Positions 18,861 through 28,058 of a stretch of DNA of 64,000 nucleotides are shown here, piece after piece. Under the pieces are notes generated by a model. That model was not told the DNA's origin. It worked only from the letters and a program-made list of their open reading frames with translations, and searched no databases. Location: contig NZ_UHHW01000002.1 in NCBI RefSeq assembly GCF_900460345.1, positions 186,001 through 250,000 on the forward strand, read 5' to 3'. Origin of the DNA: Trueperella pyogenes. Lineage in GTDB: Bacteria > Actinomycetota > Actinomycetes > Actinomycetales > Actinomycetaceae. Made by a program: the position numbers and the translations under genes. Positions within the stretch are counted from its first letter, which is position 1. Each line of letters starts with the position of its first letter.

Positions 18861-19579
18861 GCGAACTTCAGCCGCTAGACGACTACCATTCGGAGTCGAA
18901 AAAGAAAGCGCGCAAAAACGTGCGCAAATTTATTACACGGCCTGCGCTGAAGACTCTCCTGTCGACGAGGGTCGAGGGGCAAGACAACGTCGCAGGCCTC
19001 GAGGGTGCGTATATCGTGGTCGGCAACCACACCTCTCACCTCGACGCGCCGATGGTCTTTACCCTGCTGCCCGAGCACATGACAGAGAAGCTGGCCACGG
19101 GTGCGGCTGCTGACTATTGGTACAGGCGCCCAGCCATCTCGAAAGTCACCTCCCTCTTTTTCAACACCTACCCGATCGAACGCAAGCGTTCGAGTGGGCC
19201 AGGGGCGGGCAAAGCGAAGGGGATGACTTCGCGGCTGCTTCGGGAGGGCATCCCGATCCTCATTTTCCCGGAGGGAACACGCTCGCGCACAGGCGAGCCG
19301 GGCGAGTTCAAGGTGGGTGCGGCGGCGCTCGCGATCAAGTTTGCCATCCCCATCGTCCCCCTCGCTCTGCGCGGCGGGCACGAGGCGATGCCGGTGGGTG
19401 CCGTGTTCCCGACGCCGAACCGCCCACCTGTGGACATGTTCATCGGCAAGCCCATGTACGCCGAGGAAGGCGACGACGCCGAAGCCTTCATGGCTCGCGT
19501 CCGCGCCCACATCATGGCGATGCTGGAGGAGGGGAGCGCCAACCCGGCAGGTGAAGTCGGCACGGCGGAGGAAGAATAG
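18857..19579 (+). CDS. 1-acyl-glycerol-3-phosphate acyltransferase (PlsC-like)
   Basis: A 240-residue glycerolipid acyltransferase of the PlsC family. The catalytic NHTSHLD (Hx4D) and the phosphate-binding FPEGTRSRTGE motifs are intact, followed by the conserved VPLALRG. It lacks a clear transmembrane helix and has a basic N-terminus, so it probably sits on the inner membrane face. It is translationally coupled to the preceding SDR gene. Its 3' end converges with the sensor kinase gene. Confidence 0.9.
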   Translation: MSELQPLDDYHSESKKKARKNVRKFITRPALKTLLSTRVEGQDNVAGLEGAYIVVGNHTSHLDAPMVFTLLPEHMTEKLATGAAADYWYRRPAISKVTSLFFNTYPIERKRSSGPGAGKAKGMTSRLLREGIPILIFPEGTRSRTGEPGEFKVGAAALAIKFAIPIVPLALRGGHEAMPVGAVFPTPNRPPVDMFIGKPMYAEEGDDAEAFMARVRAHIMAMLEEGSANPAGEVGTAEEE

Positions 19580-19607
19580 CCCCGCCGCCGGATAGCCGCG
19601 CGTGAGG

Positions 19608-21185
19608 TTACGCTTGGTCGGGAGGATTGCCTGCGCGCTGGGAGCGCTTGTGCGGGAGCCATTCGCGCTTTTTGGACGTGTTCTCGTGAACCTCGTGGAT
19701 GACGCCGGGGAAGATGAGCCGGATGGTGAGGCCACCACCGGGGGTCTCGGCGACCTGCGCTTCGCCGTCGTGAACCTGCATGATCGCCGCGACGATCGCC
19801 AGCCCGAGCCCGGACCCGCCCGACTCGCGCGAACGCGACGTGTCGGTGCGGTAGAAACGCTCGAAGATGCGTTTTGCGTCGCCGGGCTTGATGCCTGGTC
19901 CGTGGTCGCGCACCTCGACGACGCCGAGGTGGGGCTGGCTGCTATCCACCCCGACGGCGACCTCAACGGGAGTGCCCTCGGGTGTGTGGGTGATGACGTT
20001 AGAGAGCAGGTTGGTGATGACTTGCATGACCTTTTCGGCGTCTGCCCGCACGACGACGGAGCGCGGCTCTTCTTCGGTCAGTCCCACGACTCTGGCGGGC
20101 CACTGCGGGGCGCGCACGTGGAAGTCGGTGACGGTATTGAGGGCGGTGGTGGCGAGGTCTACCGACTGCATGTTGATCTTGCGGCGTTCGTCCAGGCGGG
20201 CAAGCTGGAGGAGGTCATCGACGAGGTGAGCCATGCGTTCGGATTCCGATTCGACGCGCGACATGGCGAGCGGCACGCTGTCGTCGGGAACTCCGCCCAG
20301 GCGATACAGTTCGGCGTAGCCGCGGATGGTGGCGAGGGGAGTGCGCAGCTCGTGGGAGGCGTCGGAAACGAATTGCCGCATCCGTTTCTCGGAGGCCACC
20401 TGAACCTCGAAGGATTCCTCCACCCGCTCAAGCATCCTGTTAATTGATTCGCCGAGCAGAGCCACCTCTGAGCCGTCAGTCCCGGTGGGCACCCGCACAG
20501 ACAGGTTGCGGGCGGCCACCTCGTGCGTGGCGCGTTCGATGTCGCGCAGGCCAGTGAGGGATTGATCGACAAGCAGGTACGCGGCCAGGCCGCCGAGGAC
20601 GAGGGTGATGAGGACGAGCGTGGCGAGCGCGCCGGCGAGGTTACGAACCGTGTCATTGATCGGTTCGAGCGGCAGGCCGATGACGACCGAGCCGACCGAC
20701 GTCAAGTTGGTGGGAGAATAATTCAGATCGGTGGTGATGATGCGCCACTCCTGACCCTCCAGCGTGGACGGGACGGTGAAGGGTGCCGAGCTCCGGCGTG
20801 CGGCCAACAGCTCCGGGTTGAGCGGTGTGCCGTTCTCCTCCGTGATCCGCGAATTAACCACAGTGAGGTGTCCGTAGGGCGTGGTGGTGGTTGGAGTGGT
20901 GTAGGTGATGTAGAGGTAAAACTCGCTTGGCAGCAGCTGCTCTGGAGTGTTGTTGATGAGCTGATCCACCGTGACCGTGGCCATCGTCCGCCCAGAGGAG
21001 CGCAAGTTACGATCCGTCTCATCGATGAGCGATCCGCGCACCGTGACCGTGGCCAACCAGGATATCGCGATGAGTACGAAGACCATGAGAACCATGAACG
21101 CGAAGACGATACGCGCCGATAGGCTTCGCCGGATCTTCGGCGCCGGGCGTCCACCCTCAAAAGGCGTGCTCATTCTTCTAGGCAT
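19608..21185 (-). CDS. Two-component sensor histidine kinase
   Basis: A 525-residue membrane sensor: TM1 near residues 27-50, an extracytoplasmic sensing domain of about 130 residues, TM2 near 185-210, a HAMP linker, then the H-box SDASHELRTPLATIRGYAELYRLGG, the N-box ITNLLSNVITHTPEG and the G-boxes DHGPGIKP and GSGLGLAIVAAI. All catalytic residues are in place. ATG 21185 directly abuts the response-regulator stop codon, so the genes form one operon; a second ATG at 21173 is possible. The extracytoplasmic domain gives no clue to the signal. It resembles the TcrY/PrrB type of actinobacterial kinases. Confidence 0.95.
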   Translation of the reverse strand: MPRRMSTPFEGGRPAPKIRRSLSARIVFAFMVLMVFVLIAISWLATVTVRGSLIDETDRNLRSSGRTMATVTVDQLINNTPEQLLPSEFYLYITYTTPTTTTPYGHLTVVNSRITEENGTPLNPELLAARRSSAPFTVPSTLEGQEWRIITTDLNYSPTNLTSVGSVVIGLPLEPINDTVRNLAGALATLVLITLVLGGLAAYLLVDQSLTGLRDIERATHEVAARNLSVRVPTGTDGSEVALLGESINRMLERVEESFEVQVASEKRMRQFVSDASHELRTPLATIRGYAELYRLGGVPDDSVPLAMSRVESESERMAHLVDDLLQLARLDERRKINMQSVDLATTALNTVTDFHVRAPQWPARVVGLTEEEPRSVVVRADAEKVMQVITNLLSNVITHTPEGTPVEVAVGVDSSQPHLGVVEVRDHGPGIKPGDAKRIFERFYRTDTSRSRESGGSGLGLAIVAAIMQVHDGEAQVAETPGGGLTIRLIFPGVIHEVHENTSKKREWLPHKRSQRAGNPPDQA

Positions 21186-21923
21186 TTACTTGGCTCGGCG
21201 AAGCACATAGCCGATGCCGCGTTTGGTGTGAATGAGGGGCTCCAGGGTGGCGGCCGCAGCGGCGTCGTCGATGCCGAGCGCCTCCGGCGAGTCAATCTTG
21301 CGGCGCAGGTAGGAGATGTAGGATTCGACGATTGACGCCTCGCCTTCCCAGTTGTAATCCCACACATGGTCGAGGATCTGGACTTTGGAAACCACGCGTT
21401 CGGCGTTAATGAGCAGGTATCGAAGCAACTTGTACTCGGTGGGGGAGAGCTCAACCTCGTGGCCGGCGCGGCGCACCTCGTAACTGGACTCGTCCATCTC
21501 GAGGTCGTGATAGCGCAGGATCTCCGAGCTGGCGGCTTCCGGACTCGTCCGGCGCAAGATGGCATGAATACGAGCCACGACTTCCTCCAGGGAGAAAGGC
21601 TTAGTCACGTAATCGTCCGCACCTACCTCGAGGCCGTGGACGCGATCTTGGACGTCGTCCTTAGCGGTGAGGAAGAGCACCGGCAGCTCCGGCTCGCGCT
21701 CGCGCAGCTTGCTTAGCACCTCAAAACCGTCCATGTCTGGAAGCATGATGTCGAGCACGACAATGTCTGCGAGGAATTTGCGCTCGACCGTGAGGGCCTG
21801 AGTGCCGTTTTCGGCAGTGGCCACTTCAAAGCCCGCGAAGCGTAGCGAGGCGGAGAGCAATTCGCGGATCGTCGGCTCGTCGTCAACAACGAGGATCTTC
21901 ACCTCGGGCTTAAGTGATGTCAT
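21186..21923 (-). CDS. OmpR-family response regulator
   Basis: A 245-residue regulator: receiver domain (about 8-122) with phosphoacceptor Asp in VVLDIMLPDMDG and conserved LTAKD and KPF blocks, then a winged-helix DNA-binding domain (SPTEYKLLRYLLINAERVVSK, VESYISYLRRKID). An insertion rich in Asp/Ala (GIDDAAAAATLE) lies just before the final wing. It precedes and is coupled to the sensor kinase gene. Its regulon cannot be read here. Confidence 0.95.
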   Translation of the reverse strand: MTSLKPEVKILVVDDEPTIRELLSASLRFAGFEVATAENGTQALTVERKFLADIVVLDIMLPDMDGFEVLSKLREREPELPVLFLTAKDDVQDRVHGLEVGADDYVTKPFSLEEVVARIHAILRRTSPEAASSEILRYHDLEMDESSYEVRRAGHEVELSPTEYKLLRYLLINAERVVSKVQILDHVWDYNWEGEASIVESYISYLRRKIDSPEALGIDDAAAAATLEPLIHTKRGIGYVLRRAK

Positions 21924-21982
21924 ATCCCTCTTCCTGTCTCAAAGCGCTTATCTGGCTAGTCTATCTGGCACAAGTGATGCGA

Positions 21983-22540
21983 CTAGATAAAATCTAACGG
22001 ATCGAAATCGTCGATATCGATGGGGTAAATGCGGTTGAGGGTCTGATTGAACGCGGCGACGTCGTACTCGAGATCCACGATCTTCAATCCCCGATCCTCG
22101 AGCTCGGCTAATTGAGCCGACAGGTACTCGCGGAAACAAATGATTGCCACCCGATGCCCGGCGTCCAACAGATCCGAGACTTGCGGGAGGTAATCGACGT
22201 CGTGAGAGGCGATCACGATGTCGGCACCTGGGCGGTGGACCGCGATGGCGTCGAGCGTGCGCTGAATACCGACGTCGACGATTTTGATGTGCGGATCCTC
22301 GCTGGTGAGCAGCACGGGCTTCCAGCCGATCGCCAACAGGGCCTGAACGAAAGTCATAGCAGTGCGTTGGCTGGCGTTCATGTAGAACAGGCCATCGCCT
22401 TCTTCTTCGGTGTCCGGATCCCAGGGGTTGTACTTAAGGACACGATCCCAGCGGGGGCGCTCCTCGGGGTGCGGGGCACGCTTGAGGATGTTGACGCCGA
22501 GCGTCGCGTCGATGTTTTCACCGTCGATCAAGATATACAT
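21983..22540 (-). CDS. NYN-domain protein (putative PIN-like ribonuclease)
   Basis: A 185-residue protein of the NYN (LabA/DUF88-like) fold. The N-terminal LIDGENI carries the first acidic residue, and ADIVIASHDVDYLPQVSDLLDAGHRVAIICF carries the DxD metal site and following strand. These residues form the Mg-dependent nuclease centre in the family, so RNA cleavage is the expected activity. A 25-residue insertion (PRWDRVLKYNPWDPDTEEEG) lies after the first strand. It is transcribed on its own, upstream of the response-regulator gene. The RNA target is unknown. Confidence 0.8.
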   Translation of the reverse strand: MYILIDGENIDATLGVNILKRAPHPEERPRWDRVLKYNPWDPDTEEEGDGLFYMNASQRTAMTFVQALLAIGWKPVLLTSEDPHIKIVDVGIQRTLDAIAVHRPGADIVIASHDVDYLPQVSDLLDAGHRVAIICFREYLSAQLAELEDRGLKIVDLEYDVAAFNQTLNRIYPIDIDDFDPLDFI

Positions 22541-22573
22541 GTTCTCATGCTATCGCGGAACGCCGACAAAAAC

Positions 22574-22601
22574 GGGGGCTCCGAAATGCTGCGGAGCCCC
22601 C
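22574..22601 (-). terminator. Rho-independent terminator of the pspA unit
   Basis: A 10-bp perfect stem (GGGGGCTCCG pairing with 22592-22601) followed on the minus strand by a run of T residues. It lies 19 bp beyond the PspA-like gene's stop codon. Confidence 0.85.
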
Positions 22602-22619
22602 GGCGTCATAAATGCAGGT

Positions 22620-23375
22620 TTAGTAGTCCGTGAACTCCTTACCCGCGATCTCCTTCGGCGCCTCGCCGGCCTGCAAGGCGGCCAAGCGGGCCTCGACTTC
22701 GCTCATCGTGCCCGAGTCTTCGAGCTCGGCGAACTGGGCATCGAGCGACGACGCCGCCACCTCGGCTCGACCTGCGGCGATGGCCTCCTCGCGGCGGACC
22801 TTGTCCTCGAAACGGGACAGGTCCGAGGTGGGGTCGAGGACGTTGATCGAGGCGATCGCGTCTTGGACCTTGTTTTGCGCCGCAGCCGACTTCTGGCGCG
22901 CCACGAGCTCGTCGCGCTTGGATTTGAGCGTCTCGAGCTTGCCTCGCATGACGTTGAGGCCGTTCTTGAGCTTGGTCACCACCTCTTCTTGAGAGCGGAT
23001 CATCGGTTCGGCCTCGCGAGCCTCAGACTCGTGGCGAATCTGGCGCTCGAGAGCCACCTTTGCGAGGTTGTCAAACTTCGCGGCGCCGGCCTCGTTGCCG
23101 GCGGTGCGCATCTCGTTGGCCTTGGCCACCGCAGCCTGCGCCTTCTGCCCCCACTCGCGGGCGGAGGCGATGTCCTCACGGTAGTCCGCCTCGGCCAGGC
23201 GGAGGTTGCCGACCGTCACGGCCACGGCGTCCTCGGCCTCCGCGATCGAATTGGTGTAATCGCGGACCATCTGGTCGAGCATCTTTTGCGGATCCTCGGC
23301 GCGATCGAGGAGTGCGTTGATGTTGGCTTTGGCCAACTGGGCCATACGTCCAAGGATGGACTGTTTTTCTGCCAT
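22620..23375 (-). CDS. pspA: PspA/IM30-family membrane-stress protein
   Basis: A 251-residue, nearly all-helical member of the PspA/Vipp1 (ESCRT-III-like) family. These proteins polymerise on stressed membranes. The conserved start is ILGRMAQLAKANINALLDRAEDPQKMLDQMVRDY and a long coiled coil follows to about residue 200. Start ATG at 23373-23375. The TPM-domain gene lies directly upstream on the same strand (37 bp), a pairing found in many actinobacteria, so both proteins probably serve envelope maintenance. Confidence 0.93.
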   Translation of the reverse strand: MAEKQSILGRMAQLAKANINALLDRAEDPQKMLDQMVRDYTNSIAEAEDAVAVTVGNLRLAEADYREDIASAREWGQKAQAAVAKANEMRTAGNEAGAAKFDNLAKVALERQIRHESEAREAEPMIRSQEEVVTKLKNGLNVMRGKLETLKSKRDELVARQKSAAAQNKVQDAIASINVLDPTSDLSRFEDKVRREEAIAAGRAEVAASSLDAQFAELEDSGTMSEVEARLAALQAGEAPKEIAGKEFTDY

Positions 23376-23411
23376 GGTGATTACCTTTCTTTTACCTGGT
23401 CGAGAACACTT

Positions 23412-25334
23412 TTAAAAACCGCGTCGGCCGCCGGTCGGGCCATCTGAACCGGATGGACCGGAACCGCCACCGCGGCCAGAGCCGGAGAACCCGCCCGAAC
23501 CGCCGAATCCGTCAGAAATAATTCCGCGAGCAATGCCGCCGAGGATGGAACCGACTAACGCGCCCGCGAAGGAGTCATCGTATGAGGAGTTCCCGAAGCT
23601 GTATCCGCCAGAACCGTAGGCGCCGCCGCGGTTGGCCAGTTCCGCGTCCTGATAAGCGGCTTGCTTTGCGCGCATCGCCGATTGGCGCGCAGACTCTGCC
23701 AGCGCAAGGGCGTTGCCAGTATCCGACTGCGTGGCCCGCAGATAATACTCCTGGGCGAGAGCCAGTTGCTCGCGTGCGCCGCTGCGCGTGGAGGAGCGGT
23801 AGCGGGTGATGGTCGCGTCGGCGTCGTGGATCGCACGCTGGGCGAGGGCGAGCGTATGTCGCAGGTTGGCCTCCATCTTCTTGCGCGTCTGCTCAGCCTC
23901 ACGGAAAGGCGCAAGGGCGAGATCAATCTGTGTTTCGGTCTCGTGCAGTTCCTCGCTCATCCGGAACGGATCGGCGTTGCCGCTGGAAGCGCGCTCAACA
24001 GCCTCCACGGCTGCGGAGAGGAGTGGGGCAAGACCGGGGTCGTTTGGCGCCAGCCTGCGGGCGTCGGCGATGTCGGAGGACAGCGACTCCACGCCCAAAC
24101 GCACCTGTTCGGTTTCCTTAGCCAGCTCGGCGGGGGCATTGAGCAGCAGCTCGGTCAGCTGGGAGGCCTGGTCGAGCGTACCCGCAGCCAGCCGGACGTA
24201 GGGCACCGCACCGTTGCGATCGCCGGCCGTGAGCGCGGCGTCGGCAGACTGGAGAGAGTCCACGGTGGCATCCAGCAGCTGAGAAATCTGGGCGGGGTAG
24301 GTGTGCAGCGTCTCCAAAGTGGAGGCGGGGTAGCTGGCGTGGAGGTTGTCCACAGTTTTCTTGCCAAGCTCGAGGCGGTGGGCGAGCTCACCCACGCGCG
24401 TCTTCATGTCCGCGACGGCGGTATCCGCGCTCGCGGCCAGGTTGCGCAACTCGGAGAATTGCTTGGTGTGGTGTGCGAGCGCCTCGCGGGCCGAGCTGAC
24501 CAACTCGCTGATCTGGGCACTCATATCCAGTTTCTGCGTAGGTGTTTCAGGATCGGCATCCTGTAGCCTGGCGTGAATCTGGAAAGCAGACTGTACGGCG
24601 GTGCGCGCGGTTTCAAGGGTCTGTTGGAAACTCTGGGTGGCTTCGAGTCCGAACTCGGCGCGGGCGAACTCGAGCTCGGCGGCTGCGGTGCGGACGTCGT
24701 CGTCGGTGGCGAGCAGCGCCGCGGAGGCTTCCTGAACCTGCCTGTCTGCGCTGGCGATCTCCGCCTTTTTCTTGCGTCGCTTGCTCACGTAGATAGCCAC
24801 CGCGCCGCCCGCCGCAGCCACGCCCACGCCAATCAGTACCCACGGGGCGCGCGCCGGTTCGCCGACGACGGCGTCCCCGCCGCGCGCGATCGCATTGACA
24901 TTGCGCGCGAGGGCGATCACGGCCTCGTCCCACTTGTGTTCGCCAAAGAGGGCTATTACCTGTGGGTTGAGTGCCTTGTTGAGAGTAGCTTCGGAGACGC
25001 CCGGATCCTTGGCCGTCGAATGCCAACCGATCTCGGAGGTGCCCACGGAGATAACGACGAGGCCGTCATGGCGATCCATACCCGAGCGCTTGTGCGTCTG
25101 CTCAGCCCACGCCTGGGCTTCCTTCCCATCCAGATCATTGACTGTGACGATCCAGAAATCATCGCCGGGGATCTTGTCTAGCTCGGCGGCGACGGCGCCG
25201 TCGTCAGCGACGACGTTGGCAAGGTCGGTGAAGCGTGACGTGAGGTTTTGCGGCGGCTCAGCGAACGCCGTGGAGGGCAACATGGCGGCGCCCAGAGTGA
25301 GCACAGCCGTAGCAATAATGTGCGATTTTCTCAC
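23412..25334 (-). CDS. TPM-domain membrane protein with long coiled coil
   Basis: A 640-residue envelope protein. A signal peptide (RKSHIIATAVLTLGAAMLPSTAFAEP) precedes a TPM domain (about residues 20-165), then one transmembrane helix (WVLIGVGVAAAGGAVAIYV) and a cytoplasmic coiled coil of about 380 residues. The last 70 residues are Gly/Ser-rich (GGSGGFSGSGRGGGSG). TPM domains in plants act in photosystem II repair and some have phosphatase activity; the bacterial role is unsettled. I start at the GTG 25334, because GAGGAGG lies six bases upstream; an in-frame ATG at 25352 would absorb that site. It sits upstream of pspA. Confidence 0.85.
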   Translation of the reverse strand: MRKSHIIATAVLTLGAAMLPSTAFAEPPQNLTSRFTDLANVVADDGAVAAELDKIPGDDFWIVTVNDLDGKEAQAWAEQTHKRSGMDRHDGLVVISVGTSEIGWHSTAKDPGVSEATLNKALNPQVIALFGEHKWDEAVIALARNVNAIARGGDAVVGEPARAPWVLIGVGVAAAGGAVAIYVSKRRKKKAEIASADRQVQEASAALLATDDDVRTAAAELEFARAEFGLEATQSFQQTLETARTAVQSAFQIHARLQDADPETPTQKLDMSAQISELVSSAREALAHHTKQFSELRNLAASADTAVADMKTRVGELAHRLELGKKTVDNLHASYPASTLETLHTYPAQISQLLDATVDSLQSADAALTAGDRNGAVPYVRLAAGTLDQASQLTELLLNAPAELAKETEQVRLGVESLSSDIADARRLAPNDPGLAPLLSAAVEAVERASSGNADPFRMSEELHETETQIDLALAPFREAEQTRKKMEANLRHTLALAQRAIHDADATITRYRSSTRSGAREQLALAQEYYLRATQSDTGNALALAESARQSAMRAKQAAYQDAELANRGGAYGSGGYSFGNSSYDDSFAGALVGSILGGIARGIISDGFGGSGGFSGSGRGGGSGPSGSDGPTGGRRGF

Positions 25335-25532
25335 GGAGACCTCCTCGGACATGTGTCGCGCACCACCAAGGTATCAATTTCGGGCAAGGCGCGCGACCTC
25401 GATGGATGTCGGTGGCGGTGGAGATATACCCACGTGTCGCAGGCGCATGCGAGAATGAGGGAAAGCGAAAAGTCCGGGAAAAGTGCCATAATATATGGAC
25501 GGTCATTTCCCAAGCATGAAAGAGAGCGTCAG

Positions 25533-25907
25533 GTGCCTACAGGAAAGGTGAAGTTCTTCGACGAGAAGAAGGGCTTTGGTTTTATCGCCGGCGACGACGG
25601 CCAGGAAGTCTACCTGCCTGAAGCGTCGGTGCCGCTCGGCATACGCCTGCGTCCAGGAACGCGCGTGGAATACGGCGTCGGCGAAACGCGCCGTGGTCCG
25701 GCGGCACTGCAGGTGTCGGTCATAGAGAAGCAAAAGTCGCTGGCGGCGGCGAACCGGCGCCCTGCCGAAGATATGGTGTTGATCGTGGAGGATCTCATTA
25801 AGATCCTGGATCACGCCTCCACTACGCTTCGCCGTGGGCGCTACCCGGAGGGTGGCCAACGCATTGCCCAGGCGCTGCGTGCACTTGCTGAGGATTTTGA
25901 TGTCTAA
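25533..25907 (+). CDS. CspB-like cold-shock-domain protein
   Basis: A 124-residue protein. The first 65 residues are a cold-shock domain (TGKVKFFDEKKGFGFIAGDDG) with an intact RNP1 motif, KGFGFI. RNP2 is VYLPEAS instead of the usual VFVHYS, which removes a key aromatic/His contact; this divergence is shared with the longer actinobacterial CspB proteins. A helical C-terminal extension (about 60 residues) may allow dimerisation. The start is a GTG at 25533. The next gene overlaps by eight bases, forming an operon with DUF3027 and manA. Confidence 0.85.
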   Translation: MPTGKVKFFDEKKGFGFIAGDDGQEVYLPEASVPLGIRLRPGTRVEYGVGETRRGPAALQVSVIEKQKSLAAANRRPAEDMVLIVEDLIKILDHASTTLRRGRYPEGGQRIAQALRALAEDFDV

Positions 25908-26688
25908 TCGTATTAATCCGTCGCAAAACGTTACCCGTGAAAAGACGCTCGCGCTGGCCGTTGACCAGGCGCGAAGGGCGCTGTTCGACGTCACCCACCA
26001 GTCCAACATTGGTGAGCACGCCGGAGTGGTCCAAGAAGGCGAACGTGTGGTCACGCACGCGTTCGTCTGCCTGCTGCCCGGATACAGGGGGTGGTTTTGG
26101 ACTGTCACGCTTTCGCGTGTGCCGCGCGGGCGAAAGGGCACTGTGGATGAAGTTTCGCTGCGCCCAGGCCCGGACGCCTTGCTCGCCCCGGAGTGGGTGC
26201 CTTGGGCGGATCGCCTGCGCCCCGGAGACGTCTCTGGCACGGATCGCCTGCCCTACAACCCGGACGACGCAAACCTCCAGGCCAATGAGCCCTTGCTTGC
26301 CCAAGGCTTTGAGGCCACGGGTGTGGACGCGGATGAGGTGGCGCAGTTCGAGCTCGGCCTAGGGCGTGCGCGGGTGCTGTCCAATCACGGGCGGCGGGAA
26401 GCCTTCCAGCGTTGGTACCACAGCGACGCCGGCCCCGACAATCAAGCCACCCGTTCGGCTAAGGCTGCATGTGCCACGTGCGGTTACCTGCTCCACATGG
26501 GCGGTTCGGCGCGGCAACTCTTTGGGGCGTGTGCCAACGAATGGAGTGCCTTCGACGGGCGCGTAGTCTCGCTCGACCACGGCTGTGGCGCGCATTCTGA
26601 AACTGATACCCCCACCCCGGAAAAGATGTGGGACCCGTCCGATCCCGTTCTCAATGACGACGATCTGGACATCGTGCCGAACAGCTAG
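25900..26688 (+). CDS. DUF3027 protein
   Basis: A 262-residue actinobacterial protein of unknown function, regularly encoded next to CspB-like genes. The N-terminal half has the conserved block FVCLLPGYRGWFWTVTLSRVPR and PGPDALLAPEWVPWADRL. The C-terminal half has a Cys-x2-Cys (CATCGYLLH) and further Cys/His residues (FGACANE, DHGCGAHSE), suggesting a zinc site. Start ATG 25900 lies inside the end of the cold-shock gene, with GAGGAT as ribosome site. A link to RNA or translation is inferred from the neighbour only. Confidence 0.85.
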   Translation: MSNRINPSQNVTREKTLALAVDQARRALFDVTHQSNIGEHAGVVQEGERVVTHAFVCLLPGYRGWFWTVTLSRVPRGRKGTVDEVSLRPGPDALLAPEWVPWADRLRPGDVSGTDRLPYNPDDANLQANEPLLAQGFEATGVDADEVAQFELGLGRARVLSNHGRREAFQRWYHSDAGPDNQATRSAKAACATCGYLLHMGGSARQLFGACANEWSAFDGRVVSLDHGCGAHSETDTPTPEKMWDPSDPVLNDDDLDIVPNS

Positions 26689-26689
26689 C

Positions 26690-27937
26690 ATGCACGTCAT
26701 TCAGGGCCGGGTGCGCGACTACGCCTGGGGCGCACCGGATGTAATCCCACAGTTTTTCGGCCTTCCAGCGGCTTCTTTCCCCGTGGCTGAACTCTGGCTC
26801 GGTGCGCATCTTGGTGCGCCTTCCCGCTGCGACGTGGGGGCGCATGCGCTTGCGCTCTGTGCTGAGGATGTGTCCAGCGGCGTCGACGGCGGTGCGGGGC
26901 TGGATCTGCGCCAGTACGTAGCCGCGGATCCGGAGGGCGTGCTCGGCCGGGACGTCATGGTACGCCAGCGCGGTGAGCTGCCTTTCCTCGTCAAGCTCAT
27001 TGCCCCCGCGCAGCCGCTTTCACTCCAGGTGCATCCCTCCATCGAACAGGCGCGTATCGGATTCGCTCGAGAAAACGAGCAAGGCATCGCGCTAAATTCG
27101 GCGGAGCGATCCTATAAGGACGCCAATCACAAGCCCGAGCTCGTCTACGCCCTTACCCGATTTGAGGCGCTCGTTGGGTTCCGCTCTCCCCGCCGGATTA
27201 TCGGCGTGCTCGAGGGGTTGGACACGGCGCTGACCGATTCTTTAGCCGAGCAGCTCCGCCGTGAACCCAATGTGCGCGGCGTGAGAGCCGCATTTTCTAC
27301 CTTGCTCGCCAGCTCGCGCCCAGGCAAGGACGACGTGGGCGCTGTGGTCGAGGCGTGCCGGAGGCGGCCCACCGATGACTCGCCGTCGCCGCGCGCGGAT
27401 GCGATTGTGGGAATGCTGGCGAGCTATTATCCGGACGATCCTGGTGTGGTTGCCTCGCTCCTCCTCAACCCGGTGACGCTGAACCCAGGAGAGGCGATGT
27501 TCATCCCTGCCGGTACGGTTCACGCGTACCTGTCCGGTTTTGGCATGGAGATCATGGCGAACTCGGACAACGTACTCCGCGCGGGGCTGACCCGAAAGTA
27601 CGTGGATGTCCCAGAGCTTATCAACGTCATGGAGACCGTGGCTGCCCCGCCGATTCGCATCGCGCCCGAGCGGGTGTCGCCGGTGCAATCGACCTACTAC
27701 GCGCCTGTCGACGATTTTGAACTCTCCATCCTCGCCCTGCGCGATGCTTCATGTTGGGTGAAGGTGCGCGGTGGCGGGCCGCGCATCTTGTTCTGCCTCG
27801 AGGGCGCGGCGGAGATCCGCACCGATCGCGGGCAATACGCGCTGGTGAATACCGGGCAGGCGGTTTTCGTTCGTGCCGACGACGGCGTCATCCGGGCTCG
27901 CGGGGCTGGCCGCCTGGCGCAGGCGGATGTTCCGTAG
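26690..27937 (+). CDS. manA: Mannose-6-phosphate isomerase
   Basis: A type I phosphomannose isomerase (415 residues) interconverting fructose-6-P and mannose-6-P, feeding GDP-mannose and wall glycan synthesis. Zinc ligands are visible: Gln and His in SLQVHPS, Glu in NHKPELVYAL and His in GTVHAYLSG. The catalytic Arg region is AGLTRKYVDV. Start ATG 26690 follows the DUF3027 stop by one base, so it is the third gene of that operon. Confidence 0.95.
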   Translation: MHVIQGRVRDYAWGAPDVIPQFFGLPAASFPVAELWLGAHLGAPSRCDVGAHALALCAEDVSSGVDGGAGLDLRQYVAADPEGVLGRDVMVRQRGELPFLVKLIAPAQPLSLQVHPSIEQARIGFARENEQGIALNSAERSYKDANHKPELVYALTRFEALVGFRSPRRIIGVLEGLDTALTDSLAEQLRREPNVRGVRAAFSTLLASSRPGKDDVGAVVEACRRRPTDDSPSPRADAIVGMLASYYPDDPGVVASLLLNPVTLNPGEAMFIPAGTVHAYLSGFGMEIMANSDNVLRAGLTRKYVDVPELINVMETVAAPPIRIAPERVSPVQSTYYAPVDDFELSILALRDASCWVKVRGGGPRILFCLEGAAEIRTDRGQYALVNTGQAVFVRADDGVIRARGAGRLAQADVP

Positions 27938-28058
27938 GGGCGAGCAGCGCGTGTTTACCTCATCACGTATTTCGGATGCTGGTCACAATTGGCGGGCAAT
28001 TCTCCCGTATTGTGAGACTTTACTTGCCTGAGTGCGGTTGAACTGTGAAACTCAACGG

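Noticed and set aside
27938-28058. Purine riboswitch upstream of the NCS2 permease gene
   Set aside because: The conserved purine-aptamer loop and junction bases are not visible.
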